Below, piece by piece: positions 7,932 to 16,982 of a stretch of 64,000 nucleotides of DNA. The first letter of the stretch is position 1, and the number at the start of each line of letters is the position of its first letter. The notes under the pieces are model-generated. The model saw nothing but the letters and a program-made list of their open reading frames with translations, ran no database searches and was not told where the DNA came from. The position numbers were made by a program, and so were the translations under genes. The DNA is from Heterorhizobium halophytocola (GTDB lineage: Bacteria > Pseudomonadota > Alphaproteobacteria > Rhizobiales > Rhizobiaceae): NCBI RefSeq assembly GCF_017873095.1, contig NZ_JAGGJU010000019.1:1-64000 (forward strand). The letters are read 5' to 3'.

Positions 7932-8268
7932 TAACACACCGCTCGACCAGCTATTCCATGCGCTCGCCGACCCCGGCCGACGGGCCATGGTGGACCGGCT
8001 GGCAAAGGGGCCGGCATCGGTGAAAGCGCTGGCAGAACCGCTTGCCATGTCGCTGCCGGCCGTCATGCAGCATCTGTCGGTGCTGGAGAAAGCCGGTCTG
8101 GTTGCCAGCCAGAAACAGGGCCGGATACGCACCTGCAGCCTGAGACCGGAGGCCCTGTCGCAGGCGGAAGCCTGGCTCAATGCGCGCCGCCTTGGCTGGG
8201 TGAACCGCTTCGACCGGCTTGCCGCCATGCTCGATGAAGAAGACCGGACGGGAGAACCACGGGAATGA
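7921..8268 (+). CDS. ArsR family winged-helix regulator
   Basis: The 115-residue protein has the ArsR fold of the group that pairs with SRPBCC proteins: FHALADPGRRAMVDRLAKGP, then VKALAEPLAMSLPAVMQHLSVLEKAGLV as HTH and a wing with RIRTCSLRPEAL. It has no metal-binding CxC motif, so it is not a classical metal sensor. The gene overlaps the next one (stop and ATG share bases at 8265-8268), forming a two- or three-gene unit with the SRPBCC and GST genes. Initiation may be leaderless. Confidence 0.9.
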   Translation: MPNYNTPLDQLFHALADPGRRAMVDRLAKGPASVKALAEPLAMSLPAVMQHLSVLEKAGLVASQKQGRIRTCSLRPEALSQAEAWLNARRLGWVNRFDRLAAMLDEEDRTGEPRE

Positions 8269-8726
8269 CCATGCGCAATGCCAGCCACGCCACATTCACC
8301 GTGACCCGCAGCTATCGCCAGTCTCAGGCGCGCGTCTTTGCCGCCTGGGCGACGGAAGACAAGAAGTCTGCCTGGTTTGCCGCCCCGCCACCGCGCCAGA
8401 CGCTGAAACGCAGCTTCGATTTCCGCGTCGGGGGCCGAGAGCAGCTATCGACCGATTTCGGCGACGGCATCGTGCACCATTTCGACGCCGTCTACCGCGA
8501 GATCCTGCCCGGCGAGCGGATCATCTACGCCTATGACATGCACCTCAACGAAACCCGCATTTCGGTGTCGCTCGCGACCGTCGAGTTCCAGCCGGAGGGC
8601 AGCGGCACACGGCTCGTCTTCACCGAGCAGGCGGTCTTCCTCGACGGTGTCGCCGACGATGGCAGCCGCAGGCGCGGCACCGAAGCCCTGATCGACAATC
8701 TCACCGCCTATCTGGGCGATCACTGA
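8265..8726 (+). CDS. SRPBCC / AHSA1-like domain protein
   Basis: The 153-residue protein belongs to the START-like SRPBCC superfamily, AHSA1 (Aha1 C-terminal-like) branch. The family signature is seen in VTRSYRQSQARVFAAWATEDKKS at the start and in VEFQPEGSGTRLVFTEQA and the C-terminal LIDNLTAYL helix. These proteins form a deep hydrophobic cavity and bind lipids or other small ligands. Coupling with an ArsR regulator is a recurrent arrangement. The ligand is unknown. An alternative ATG two codons later is possible. Confidence 0.88.
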   Translation: MTMRNASHATFTVTRSYRQSQARVFAAWATEDKKSAWFAAPPPRQTLKRSFDFRVGGREQLSTDFGDGIVHHFDAVYREILPGERIIYAYDMHLNETRISVSLATVEFQPEGSGTRLVFTEQAVFLDGVADDGSRRRGTEALIDNLTAYLGDH

Positions 8727-8757
8727 GCCTTCCCCTCCAGCCCCGCGAGGCCGTTCG

Positions 8758-9423
8758 ATGACATTGACGCTGCATTACCATCCGCTCGCCTCCTTCTGCT
8801 GGAAGCCGCTGATCGCGCTCTACGACACGGAGCTCGCCTTCGACCGCGTCGAGGTCAATCTCGGCGATGCCGCGTCGCGTGATGCCTTCGCCCGGATCTG
8901 GCCGCCGCTGAAATTCCCGGTGCTCGTCGATCACGTGCATGGCCGGACCATCGCGGAATCGACGACGGTGATCGACTATCTCGACAGCTTCGGTAAAGGC
9001 CCGCGGCCCATGACGCCGACCGATCCGGATCTCGCATGGCAGGCACGCATGTGGGACCGGCTGTTTGACAACATGCTGCAGGCGCCCATGCAGCGGATCG
9101 TCGCCGACGCTCTCCGGCCGGCCGGGCAGCAGGACGCTTTCGGGGTCGCGCAGGCCCGGTCCGACATCGCGGCTGCCTATGACTTCATCGAGACGCGGGT
9201 GCCGGAGGATGGCTTCATGGTGTCGCAGGGCTTCACGCTCGCCGACTGCGCCGCCGTGCCGGCCCTCTTCTGGTCGGACACGATCGTCCCGCTCGGCGAC
9301 GGCCATCCGCGGCTGACGGCCTATCTCGACCGCCTCAAGGCCCGCCCCTCCGTCGCACGCACGCTGCGCGAGGCCGAGCCCTATTTCGGCTATTTCCCGC
9401 TAGACCCCAAGCCACGGATCTAA
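8758..9423 (+). CDS. Glutathione S-transferase family protein
   Basis: The 221-residue length and two-domain plan fit a cytosolic GST. The thioredoxin-like N-terminal domain (about 1-80) has YHPLASFCWKPLIAL at the glutathione site, the conserved cis-proline in LKFPVLVD and ESTTVIDYLD. The helical C-terminal domain has FTLADCAAVPALFW, the N-capping box region. It lies 31 bases after the SRPBCC gene and is probably co-transcribed, which suggests detoxification. A GAGG ribosome site precedes the ATG. Its last 89 bases overlap the antisense PAP2 frame. Confidence 0.88.
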   Translation: MTLTLHYHPLASFCWKPLIALYDTELAFDRVEVNLGDAASRDAFARIWPPLKFPVLVDHVHGRTIAESTTVIDYLDSFGKGPRPMTPTDPDLAWQARMWDRLFDNMLQAPMQRIVADALRPAGQQDAFGVAQARSDIAAAYDFIETRVPEDGFMVSQGFTLADCAAVPALFWSDTIVPLGDGHPRLTAYLDRLKARPSVARTLREAEPYFGYFPLDPKPRI

Positions 9424-10483
9424 ATGGCCCCAACCGCCTGCATGTCGACGTCCTCGACCGCCTCGGCCTTGCCAGTGGCAGGCCGAGATAGCGACTGACC
9501 CAGAGCCAGAACAGGCTGACGGACACCAGAGATACCACGCCATCGCAGGCGTAGTGCCAACCGGTATACACCGACCCGAAGAGGATGAAGGCAGCATAGG
9601 CCCAGCCGAGCACCGCCCAGCGACGTCCGAAACTGGTGAGCAACCAGGCAATCAAGACCGCCATGGCCACGTGAATGCTCGGCATGGCCGAGATACCGGT
9701 GGCAAAGCGCAGCGCACCATGTTCATAGGCACCGAGCAGGAGTTCGGCGTATTCCTTGACAAATACGATATCAGGATTGGCGGTGAGCGCCCGGGTCAAG
9801 CCTTCGAACCGCTCGCCACCATAGATCGCATCGTAGAAGATCGGTCCAACGCTCGATCCTGCAAGCGCGCCCACGGAGCCGAGTCCCGCATAGACGAAAA
9901 CCATTGCGGCCAGGTAACGCACGAACCTGGTCCCCTCGGATGCAAACGCCATCGCAGCGAAGCTGCCAATGACGACAACGAACCAGATCCGCGAATACAC
10001 AACATCCATGAAGCCGGCCCAGGCGTCCGGAAATATTGAATGGGCTGCACGCCAAGCCTGCATCCCGAACACAGCCCGATCTATGCTGGCGAGATAGCCG
10101 TCGGCGTAAAAGGTGACGGTTTCCGGAATGTGGACCTTGAACGTCGAAAATGCCGACAGGCCGAGAACGAGCAGTCCGAGCGCCGCCACGGCACGCAGGC
10201 CGTATTGACGAAACAATATCTTCGCATGCGACAACGGAGAAGCGGGTTTGTGGACGATGCCGATGGCACCGAGCGCCACGCCGCCGACTGGCAAGGTGAA
10301 CAGAAAGAAGCGGAGATTCAGCGCCGCAAAATTCACGAATGTGTCCTTGTAGAAGAACACGGCTGCAAAAATGTAGGAAAGAAATATCAGAAACAGAGGA
10401 TTTCGAACCGCGCTCAGAATGGCACGACTATGCGTCCTGTCGTTCTTCGCTAGCCTGTCGCCGACCAGACTGTCGATGTTCAT
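9335..10483 (-). CDS. PAP2 superfamily membrane phosphatase
   Basis: The protein (382 residues as read) has at least six hydrophobic helices and the PAP2 acid-phosphatase motifs in the C-terminal half: AMPSIHVAMA (C2) and YTGWHYACDG (C3), with the catalytic histidines. Such enzymes dephosphorylate lipid phosphates or transfer inositol/phospho groups. The last roughly 47 residues after SRYLGLPLA are Arg-rich and lie antisense to the GST end, so the native C-terminus may have been lost by a frameshift or stop loss. The gene and its upstream region are AT-richer than the neighbours, compatible with transfer. GAGGGGG precedes the ATG. Confidence 0.78.
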   Translation of the reverse strand: MNIDSLVGDRLAKNDRTHSRAILSAVRNPLFLIFLSYIFAAVFFYKDTFVNFAALNLRFFLFTLPVGGVALGAIGIVHKPASPLSHAKILFRQYGLRAVAALGLLVLGLSAFSTFKVHIPETVTFYADGYLASIDRAVFGMQAWRAAHSIFPDAWAGFMDVVYSRIWFVVVIGSFAAMAFASEGTRFVRYLAAMVFVYAGLGSVGALAGSSVGPIFYDAIYGGERFEGLTRALTANPDIVFVKEYAELLLGAYEHGALRFATGISAMPSIHVAMAVLIAWLLTSFGRRWAVLGWAYAAFILFGSVYTGWHYACDGVVSLVSVSLFWLWVSRYLGLPLARPRRSRTSTCRRLGPFRSVAWGLAGNSRNRARPRAACVRRRGGP

Positions 10484-10596
10484 TGCGCCCCCTCAAGATA
10501 CATCATCTCATTGGGCACAACCTTTCCAAGAAGTCCTAATACCACCTTAAGGCGAAAAGGCTAAATTAAATATTCGTCAATTATTCAAGCCTTGAT

Positions 10597-10998
10597 TTAC
10601 TCCAAGGGTTTCTGAGCGTTCCGCCCGGCCCCAAGCGGATCGTTGTCAAGCATGATCGCGACACCGTGCGGGGTTGCTTCCGCCGCCCGCTGCCAGCTTT
10701 TCTGCAAGGCCAGGATTGCATCGGCGTCTGCGATACCCTTGGTCGCCAGCAGCGTGCTCAGCGCCTCCACCCAGGCATCGAAATAGTCCGAACCGTCGGC
10801 TGCGCGGCCCGGCCGGTGGACCTCGGCAGACAGGGCCTCGGCCCATTCGCTCCAGGCAAACAGGCCGCGCTCGTAGAGATGCACGGTGAGCGCAAAAGCC
10901 TGCGCGTGCCAGGGCTCGGCAAAGACCGGAGCGCCCTCCGGCGATTGTGGCAGTCCGGGAGACACGGCCAGTTCCGGTCTTGTCTCACAGGGGTTCAA
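10597..10998 (-). CDS. Nitrile hydratase accessory (activator) protein
   Basis: This 133-residue protein resembles the N-terminal part of nitrile hydratase beta subunit, as do the small activators that exchange with or load cobalt into the alpha subunit. Recognisable parts are PVFAEPWHAQAFALTVHLYERG and FAWSEWAEALSAEV. No ATG is near the conserved start; a TTG at 10998 preceded by GGGAGAG fits and overlaps the end of the beta gene by 14 bases, so translation is probably coupled. Gene order alpha, beta, activator is typical of cobalt-type operons. Confidence 0.82.
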   Translation of the reverse strand: MNPCETRPELAVSPGLPQSPEGAPVFAEPWHAQAFALTVHLYERGLFAWSEWAEALSAEVHRPGRAADGSDYFDAWVEALSTLLATKGIADADAILALQKSWQRAAEATPHGVAIMLDNDPLGAGRNAQKPLE

Positions 10999-11644
10999 GA
11001 TAGCTCTCCCAGGCATCGATCGAGACGGTGAGCGTCGGATCGGCATCCTCGCCCCAGATTTCGGTTGCCGGAAACACCACGGTGTAGACCCATTGCGGGT
11101 TCTCGCCCTTGCCATGCGCATTGTCGTCGGGAAAGACGAAACTGCCCTGCACCGCCTCGACCACGCCGACCTTGCCGCGGGCATAGCGCGGCAGCCGGGT
11201 ATGGGTCGGCGGATTGAAATTGCGGGTGCGCACGACATCGCCCGCGACAAACAGCGGCTCGGTCTGCACCGGCCGGTCGCAAGGGCCGCCCTTGGCCAGA
11301 ACCTCCGCCACCATATCGGCCTTCAGCACCTTTTTCGGCGTGGCAGGCGCCATCGTCGCCGTCCCCCCGTCAATCTCGGCTTTCGTCGCAAAGCCGTGCC
11401 GCTCCAGCAGCGTCTCCAGCGCCCGGATCCAGATCTCGTAATAGCTCGCGGAAAGATAGGCGGCCGGAGGAATGCATTCGCGCGCATGCCGGCTTTCGTC
11501 GATGGTCCAGGCCCCGAAGGCACCACTGGAAAGCGTCAGTCCGAGCGCCCGCTTTTCCCATTCGGCGTGAAAATAGGGCTCGCCCGGTTCCGGCGCGACC
11601 GGGCCGAAGCCCATCTGCCCGCCAAGGTCGTGCGGCCCGTTCAT
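10985..11644 (-). CDS. nthB: Nitrile hydratase beta subunit
   Basis: Nitrile hydratase converts nitriles to amides. The beta subunit (219 residues) packs against alpha and contributes arginines that contact the oxidised metal-ligand cysteines. The N-terminus [16 protein letters not shown] and the motif [15 protein letters not shown] are diagnostic, as is the C-terminal SH3-like domain with [21 protein letters not shown]. The ATG overlaps the alpha stop codon (ATGA at 11641-11644), which fits coupled synthesis of equal amounts. Confidence 0.95.
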   Translation of the reverse strand: MNGPHDLGGQMGFGPVAPEPGEPYFHAEWEKRALGLTLSSGAFGAWTIDESRHARECIPPAAYLSASYYEIWIRALETLLERHGFATKAEIDGGTATMAPATPKKVLKADMVAEVLAKGGPCDRPVQTEPLFVAGDVVRTRNFNPPTHTRLPRYARGKVGVVEAVQGSFVFPDDNAHGKGENPQWVYTVVFPATEIWGEDADPTLTVSIDAWESYLEPL

Positions 11645-12291
11645 GGCGCCGCCCCTGGCTTGCCTGCGAGCCCGCAGCCGATCATCGAATCGCGGCTGAC
11701 GAGATCGGCCAGCATGTCCTCGTCCATGCCCTCGGTCCCCTCCGGGCGCATCGGCACCACGAGATAGCGCAGTTCCGCAGTCGAATCCCAGACCCGGATC
11801 TCGCTCTGCGAATCGAGGCTTACGCCGAATTCCTCCAGTACCCCGCGAGGATCGATCACGGCGCGCGAGCGATAGGCAGGCGCCTTGTACCAGACGGGCG
11901 GCAGGCCAAGCACGGCCCAGGGATAGCAGGAGCAAAGGGTGCAGACGACGAGATTGTGGGTCTCCGGCGTATTGAACACGGCGCGCATATGCTCGCCCTG
12001 GCGGCCGGTAAAGCCGAGGCTTGCGATCGCCGCCGTCGCATCGGTCTTCAGCCGTTCGGCAAAGCGCGGATCGGTCCAGGCCTTGGCCACCACCTTTGCT
12101 CCGTTGCGCGGGCCGACCTTGGTCTCATAGGTCTCGACGATGGCATCGATGGCTGCCGGGTCGATCAGACCCTTCTCGACGAGCACGGTTTCGAGCGCCC
12201 GCACCCGCGCCTGCATGTCGGAATACCGGTTATCGTGGTGGTGCTCGTGATCATGGGCATGGCCGTGATCATGGTGATGGTCCTGCTCGCT
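11641..12291 (-). CDS. nthA: Nitrile hydratase alpha subunit, cobalt type
   Basis: The alpha subunit (216 residues) carries the metal-binding claw CTLCSC at residues 118-123. Threonine in the second position is characteristic of Co(III) enzymes, while Fe enzymes have serine. The flanking LVV and [14 protein letters not shown] are conserved. The N-terminus is histidine-rich (ten His between residues 6 and 20), perhaps helping cobalt capture. A GTG at 12291 with GAGAGG upstream is the best start; an ATG at 12375 would add unconserved residues. No amidase gene is adjacent, so the fate of the amide product is not shown here. Confidence 0.95.
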   Translation of the reverse strand, partial: SEQDHHHDHGHAHDHEHHHDNRYSDMQARVRALETVLVEKGLIDPAAIDAIVETYETKVGPRNGAKVVAKAWTDPRFAERLKTDATAAIASLGFTGRQGEHMRAVFNTPETHNLVVCTLCSCYPWAVLGLPPVWYKAPAYRSRAVIDPRGVLEEFGVSLDSQSEIRVWDSTAELRYLVVPMRPEGTEGMDEDMLADLVSRDSMIGCGLAGKPGAAP

Positions 12292-12389
12292 CACGCAACG
12301 CCTCTCGTCTTGTCCTGCTCTCTGATTTCTATGAGCTTCTGCCAGCAAAGGAAAGCCGGCATGCGGCTCTTGCAAGACCTATGCGCCGC

Positions 12390-12989
12390 TCAGGTCAAAA
12401 GCGGCCAGAGGCTGATCACCAGCAGCGTCGCCATCAGGAGATTGAACGCCTTGAGGCGGCGGGGATCCGACAGCCATTCGCGCAGCACGGTGCCGAACCC
12501 GGCCCAGGTCGAGACCGTCGGAATCGTCATGGCGCCGAAGGTCAGGCCGATGATCAGCACGCTCAGCCAGTAGCGCCCAGGCACCGGATCGCCATAGGTC
12601 GCCATGGCCGTGACCGCCATGACCCAGGCCTTGGGGTTGACCCACTGGAAGGCGGCGGCGGCGAGAAAACCCATGGGATGGCTGCCCGCCTCGCCGGCCG
12701 AAAGGCTGCGGGACGTCGCGATCTTGTAGGCGATGTAGAGCAGGTAGAGCGCGCCGCAGATCTTCAGCACCAGGTAGAGCGTCGGCATCGTCTTCAGCAT
12801 CGCACCGAGCCCGAATCCGACCGCGATCAGCAGGCTCATGAAACCGATGGCGATGCCCAGCATATGCGGCACCGTCCGGCGAAAGCCGAAATTGACGCCG
12901 GAGGCGAAGACCATCATGTTGTTGGGTCCCGGGGTGATCGAGGTGCTGAAGGCAAAGAGCAGCAAGGCAGCGAATGTGGCAGTTGTCAC
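12390..12989 (-). CDS. LysE family amino-acid exporter
   Basis: This 199-residue inner-membrane protein has about six hydrophobic helices and the LysE/RhtB signature TSITPGPNNMMVFASG near the N-terminus and AFQWVNPKAWVMA in the middle. Members export amino acids or derivatives. A GTG start at 12989 with GGAG upstream places the first helix correctly; longer frames add polar residues. It precedes the nitrile hydratase genes on the same strand by about 100 bp, so co-transcription is possible. Substrate unknown. Confidence 0.85.
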   Translation of the reverse strand: MTTATFAALLLFAFSTSITPGPNNMMVFASGVNFGFRRTVPHMLGIAIGFMSLLIAVGFGLGAMLKTMPTLYLVLKICGALYLLYIAYKIATSRSLSAGEAGSHPMGFLAAAAFQWVNPKAWVMAVTAMATYGDPVPGRYWLSVLIIGLTFGAMTIPTVSTWAGFGTVLREWLSDPRRLKAFNLLMATLLVISLWPLLT

Positions 12990-13127
12990 GAGGCATATCT
13001 CCGACGATGGGGCGCCCATTATGCAAGCCGTCATGCCCCATGCCAGACCGTCAATTGTCGTGGTGTCAATTTCCCCCGGATACCCTAGGTTCAAACAGGA
13101 AGACCGCAGCCCAGGGGATCACCGCCC

Positions 13128-13973
13128 ATGACCATATCTCTCCCGACCATCCCGTTGAAGAACGGCCGCCGGATACCGGCCATGGGCCTGGGCACATGGC
13201 AGATGGGCGAAAGGCAGGAGGCTGAAAGAGAGGAAATCGAAAGCCTGCGGCGCGCCATCGACCTTGGCATGACCGTCATCGACACCGCGGAGATGTATGG
13301 CGAGGGCCGATCGGAAATGATGGTGGCAAAGGCCATTGCGGACCGGCGGGACGACGTCTTCCTGGTCAGCAAGATCTACCCGTGGAATGCGAGCTTCGGC
13401 GGGACCATCGCGGCCTGCGAGGCGAGCCTCCGGCGACTGGGCACCGACAGGCTGGATCTCTACCTGCTGCACTGGCGCGGGCCGGAATTGCTGGCAGACA
13501 CGGTCGCCGCCTTCGAGCAGCTGAACACGGACGGCAAGATCGGCGGCTGGGGTGTCTCCAATTTCGACACGGACGATATGGAAGAGCTGTACACCGTTCC
13601 GGATGGCGACAAATGCCTCGTCAATCAGCTGCTCTACAACCTGTCTCGAAGAGGCATCGAATACGACCTCCTGCCATGGTGCCGCGACCACGACGTCGCC
13701 GTCATGGCCTATTCTCCGATCGAGCAGGGCCGGTTGCTCCAGCATCCCGGCCTGATCGACATGGCCAAGGCCCACCAGGCAACGCCGGCGCAGATCGCCC
13801 TTGCGTTCCTGCTGAAACAGGACGGCGTTATGCCGATCCCGAAGACCGCGAATGTCGAGCGCGTGGCGGAAAACCGTGCGGCGGCCGAGCTGGAACTGAC
13901 GGAAGCGGACCGGAGGGTGCTGGACGCCCTGTTTCCGCCGCCGATTACGAAGATGCCGCTCGACATGCTGTAG
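13128..13973 (+). CDS. Aldo/keto reductase
   Basis: The 281-residue length and motifs fit the NADPH-dependent AKR barrel. The catalytic tetrad is visible: Asp52 and Tyr57 in IDTAEMYGEG, Lys82 in VSKIYP and His115 in LLHWRG. The cofactor-binding segment IPKTANVERVAEN lies near the C-terminus. Such enzymes reduce aldehydes and ketones, for example methylglyoxal or sugar aldehydes. The gene is divergent from the LysE gene. The physiological substrate is not predictable. Confidence 0.93.
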   Translation: MTISLPTIPLKNGRRIPAMGLGTWQMGERQEAEREEIESLRRAIDLGMTVIDTAEMYGEGRSEMMVAKAIADRRDDVFLVSKIYPWNASFGGTIAACEASLRRLGTDRLDLYLLHWRGPELLADTVAAFEQLNTDGKIGGWGVSNFDTDDMEELYTVPDGDKCLVNQLLYNLSRRGIEYDLLPWCRDHDVAVMAYSPIEQGRLLQHPGLIDMAKAHQATPAQIALAFLLKQDGVMPIPKTANVERVAENRAAAELELTEADRRVLDALFPPPITKMPLDML

Positions 13974-14079
13974 GGCAGGCCACGGGTCGGCGCAGGACAT
14001 GAAATGTGTGAGAAGGGTCGCGAGAAAGCGCGATAATGCTGCGCCAAACTGGCGCGGCAGGCGGGGCCGATCGTTGCGA

Positions 14080-14364
14080 TCAGCCCGGCTGGTTCATGCA
14101 GGAATTGAAGTCACGGGCATTGGGAGCACCGCCATTCGGACCGAACTGGTCGAGGCAGTCGAGTGTCCACTCCGCCGACTCGTCATCCTGGTCGTCGTTG
14201 AACATATAGGCGTCGGTGACGGCGACGCGTCCACCCTTGACGACCGTCAGGTCCGGTGCGGGCGGCAGGCTGGCCCGCGCCTCGTTCGAACCTTCCGCCA
14301 TGAAGAGTATGGCAGCAACTACAAAGAACGATGTCAGTGCGGAAAGAATGATCGGCTTGTTCAT
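14080..14364 (-). CDS. Small secreted hypothetical protein
   Basis: The 94-residue protein has a hydrophobic N-terminal segment (about residues 5-22) followed by EARAS, which fits a Sec signal peptide. The mature part is acidic, with FNDDQDDESAEW, and has two cysteines (LDCLDQ and NSCMNQ) that could form a disulfide bond. I do not recognise the family. An inverted repeat GAACAC-N6-GTGTTC (14435-14452) lies upstream and could be a regulatory site. Function unknown. Confidence 0.6.
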   Translation of the reverse strand: MNKPIILSALTSFFVVAAILFMAEGSNEARASLPPAPDLTVVKGGRVAVTDAYMFNDDQDDESAEWTLDCLDQFGPNGGAPNARDFNSCMNQPG

Positions 14365-14480
14365 GGTCGTATCCTTTTGCTGGGACTACAACGCACCACC
14401 GCCAGATTTGTTCTGTTCGACTTGCGCTGCACCAGAACACAACACCGTGTTCACCATGCATTAACCCTGTTCTACTGACG

Positions 14481-14510
14481 AAAACGCCCGGTGCCTTGCG
14501 GCACCGGGCG
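14481..14510 (-). terminator. Terminator of the ilvI-ilvH operon
   Basis: An 11-bp GC stem (14485-14495 with 14500-14510) with loop TTGC lies just after the ilvH stop. On the minus strand it is followed by TTTT (14484-14481). An AT-rich stretch on the other side could also let it act on plus-strand transcripts. Confidence 0.75.
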
Positions 14511-14542
14511 ACGATTTTCCGGGGTTCAGCGAGAGCCTTGCC

Positions 14543-15115
14543 CTACATGCCCTGCGGGCCGCGGTTCATCGCTGCGATGCCGGTGCGGCAGACCTCGTTC
14601 AGGCCGAGCGGCTTCATCACCGAGACGAACTGGTCGATCTTCGATGACTTTCCGGTGATCTCGAAGATGAAGTGGCTGGTGGTGGCGTCGACCACCTTGG
14701 CCTGGAAGGCATCGGCAAGCCTCAGCGCCTCGGCCCTCGCCTCCCCGTCGCCGCTCACCTTGACCAGGGCCACTTCCCGCTCGATCGGCCGCTCCTGGCC
14801 GAGATCGCGCGCCCGCACCGTCAGGTCGACGACCCGGTGCACCGGCACGATGCGCTCGAGCTGCGCCTTGATCTGCTCCAGCACGGAGGGCGTGCCGCGC
14901 GTCACGATGGTGATCCGCGACAGATGCGCCTCGTGCTCCGTCTCCGACACGGTCAGGCTTTCGATATTGTAGCCCCGGCCGGAAAACAGACCGATGACCC
15001 GGGCCAGCACGCCCGGCTCGTTGTCGACCAGGACCGAAAGCGTGTGGTTTTCGGGCGCGGCCATTTCCTTGGCGATGAAATAGGCCGACCCGGTAGGCTG
15101 TTGATGTGCGTTCAT
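14543..15115 (-). CDS. ilvH: Acetolactate synthase small (regulatory) subunit
   Basis: IlvH activates the catalytic subunit and mediates feedback inhibition by valine. The 190-residue protein has the N-terminal ACT domain (HTLSVLVDNEPGVLARVIGLF, then GYNIESLTVSETE) and the C-terminal regulatory domain with VDATTSHFIFEITGK. It starts 21 bp after the ilvI stop with a GGAAG ribosome site, so the two genes form one operon read from the attenuated promoter near 17100. A strong hairpin follows the stop. Confidence 0.97.
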   Translation of the reverse strand: MNAHQQPTGSAYFIAKEMAAPENHTLSVLVDNEPGVLARVIGLFSGRGYNIESLTVSETEHEAHLSRITIVTRGTPSVLEQIKAQLERIVPVHRVVDLTVRARDLGQERPIEREVALVKVSGDGEARAEALRLADAFQAKVVDATTSHFIFEITGKSSKIDQFVSVMKPLGLNEVCRTGIAAMNRGPQGM

Positions 15116-15136
15116 GTCTCTTGCTTCCTTCCCTGA

Positions 15137-16915
15137 TCAGACCAGCTGACGGCCCTTGGCGTCGATCGCATTCGCCACCGCCTCGTCGCTCGCCTCGTCC
15201 GGCAACAGCATTTCGTTATGCGCCTTGCCCGAGGGGATCATCGGGAAGCAATTGGCCAGATTGGCCACGCGGCAATCGAAGATCACCGGCTTGTTGACGT
15301 TGATCATCTCCAGGATCATGGCGTCCAGATCGCCGGGCTTCTCACAGCGCAGGCCGACGCCGCCATAGGCCTCCGCCAGCTTGACGAAGTCGGGCATTGC
15401 CTCGGTGTAGGAATGCGACAGCCGGTTGCCGTGCAGCAGCTGCTGCCACTGACGCACCATGCCCATATACTGGTTGTTCAGGATGAAGATCTTGACGGCG
15501 GCATTGTACTGGACCGCGCAGGACATTTCCTGAATGCACATCTGGATCGACGCGTCGCCGGCGATATCGATGACCAGACTGTCCGGATGGGCGATCTGCA
15601 CGCCGATCGCCGCCGGGAAACCGTAGCCCATGGTGCCGAGACCGCCCGACGTCATCCACCGGTTCGGCTCCTCGAAACCGAAGAACTGGGCGGCCCACAT
15701 CTGGTGCTGGCCGACCTCGGTGGTGATATAGGTATCCCGATCCTTGGTCAGTGCCGCCAGCCGCTCGATGGCGTATTGCGGCATGATGACGTCCTTCGAC
15801 GGCGTATAGGCGAAGGATTTGCGCGCCCGCCACTTTTGGACGCTCTGCCACCACTCCTGCGTCTGCGCCGCCTCGGGCTTCTTCGGCAGGGCCCGCCACA
15901 GGCGCACCATGTCCTCCAGCACATGGCCGACATCGCCGCGGATCGGGATATCGACACGCACATTCTTGTTGATCGACGAAGGATCGATGTCGATGTGGAT
16001 CTTCTTGGAATGCGGCGAGAAGGCATCGAGACGGCCGGTGATGCGGTCATCGAAGCGCGCCCCGACACAGACCATCACGTCGCAGTCATGCATCGCCATA
16101 TTGGCTTCATACGAACCGTGCATGCCGAGCATGCCGAGCCAGTTGTCGCCCGATGCCGGATAGGCGCCCAGGCCCATCAGCGTCGAGGTGATCGGGAAAT
16201 TGGTGAGCGACACCAGTTCGCGCAGCAGCTTGGAGGCTTCCGGACCGGAATTGATCACGCCGCCGCCGGAATAGATGATCGGCCGCTTGGCGCCGGCCAT
16301 CAGCTCGATGGCAGCATGAATCGCCTGCGCGTCGCCCTGCAGCTTCGGCTGGTAGCTCTTCTGGATCGCATGGTTTTCCGGCGGAACATAGGTGCCGGTG
16401 GCAAACTGGATGTCCTTGGGTACATCGACGACGACCGGACCCGGACGGCCGGACTGGGCGATGCGGAAGGCCTCGTGGATGACGCGGGCCAGTTCGTTGA
16501 CGTCCTTGACCAGCCAGTTGTGCTTGGTGCAGGGCCGGGTAATCCCGACCGTGTCGCATTCCTGGAAGGCATCCGAGCCGATCAGCGAAGTCGGCACCTG
16601 GCCGGAGATGCAGACCAGCGGAATGCTGTCCATCAGCGCGTCCTGCAGCGGCGTCACCGCATTGGTCGCCCCCGGCCCCGAGGTCACCAGCATGACCCCG
16701 ACCTTGCCGGTCGAGCGCGCATAGCCCTCGGCCGCATGGCCGGCGCCCTGTTCGTGGCGCACCAGAATGTGCTGCACGTCGTCCTGCTGGAAGATCTCGT
16801 CGAAGATCGGCAGCACCGCGCCGCCGGGATAGCCGAAGATATGCTCGACGCCGTTGTCCTTCAGCGCCCTCAGGACGATCTCTGCGCCCGTCATCTGGTT
16901 GTCTGTACCCGTCAT
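15137..16915 (-). CDS. ilvI: Acetolactate synthase large (catalytic) subunit
   Basis: This ThDP-dependent enzyme makes acetolactate or acetohydroxybutyrate, the first common step of valine, leucine and isoleucine synthesis. The 592 residues hold the three-domain plan: Glu55 in LVRHEQGAGHAAEGYAR activates ThDP, the central domain may bind FAD, and the Mg/ThDP motif GDASIQMCIQE followed by ILNNQYMGMV is in the C-terminal domain. The ATG has GGGAAGAGG upstream. A leader peptide and intrinsic terminator lie ahead of it, so expression is probably controlled by attenuation. Confidence 0.97.
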   Translation of the reverse strand: MTGTDNQMTGAEIVLRALKDNGVEHIFGYPGGAVLPIFDEIFQQDDVQHILVRHEQGAGHAAEGYARSTGKVGVMLVTSGPGATNAVTPLQDALMDSIPLVCISGQVPTSLIGSDAFQECDTVGITRPCTKHNWLVKDVNELARVIHEAFRIAQSGRPGPVVVDVPKDIQFATGTYVPPENHAIQKSYQPKLQGDAQAIHAAIELMAGAKRPIIYSGGGVINSGPEASKLLRELVSLTNFPITSTLMGLGAYPASGDNWLGMLGMHGSYEANMAMHDCDVMVCVGARFDDRITGRLDAFSPHSKKIHIDIDPSSINKNVRVDIPIRGDVGHVLEDMVRLWRALPKKPEAAQTQEWWQSVQKWRARKSFAYTPSKDVIMPQYAIERLAALTKDRDTYITTEVGQHQMWAAQFFGFEEPNRWMTSGGLGTMGYGFPAAIGVQIAHPDSLVIDIAGDASIQMCIQEMSCAVQYNAAVKIFILNNQYMGMVRQWQQLLHGNRLSHSYTEAMPDFVKLAEAYGGVGLRCEKPGDLDAMILEMINVNKPVIFDCRVANLANCFPMIPSGKAHNEMLLPDEASDEAVANAIDAKGRQLV

Positions 16916-16982
16916 GCCTCTTCCCGTCTCATTCGTATTTTGAAGTTTTGTCCGAAGGGGTGTGTGCCCCGGTTCAAGCCAT

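Noticed and set aside
12241-12291. His-rich N-terminus of nitrile hydratase alpha as a possible misread extension
   Set aside because: A GTG with a good ribosome site starts it, and similar His-rich beginnings are known in rhizobial cobalt enzymes.
11956-13088. Plus-strand open frames across the nitrile hydratase and LysE genes
   Set aside because: The minus strand carries complete, recognised proteins here.
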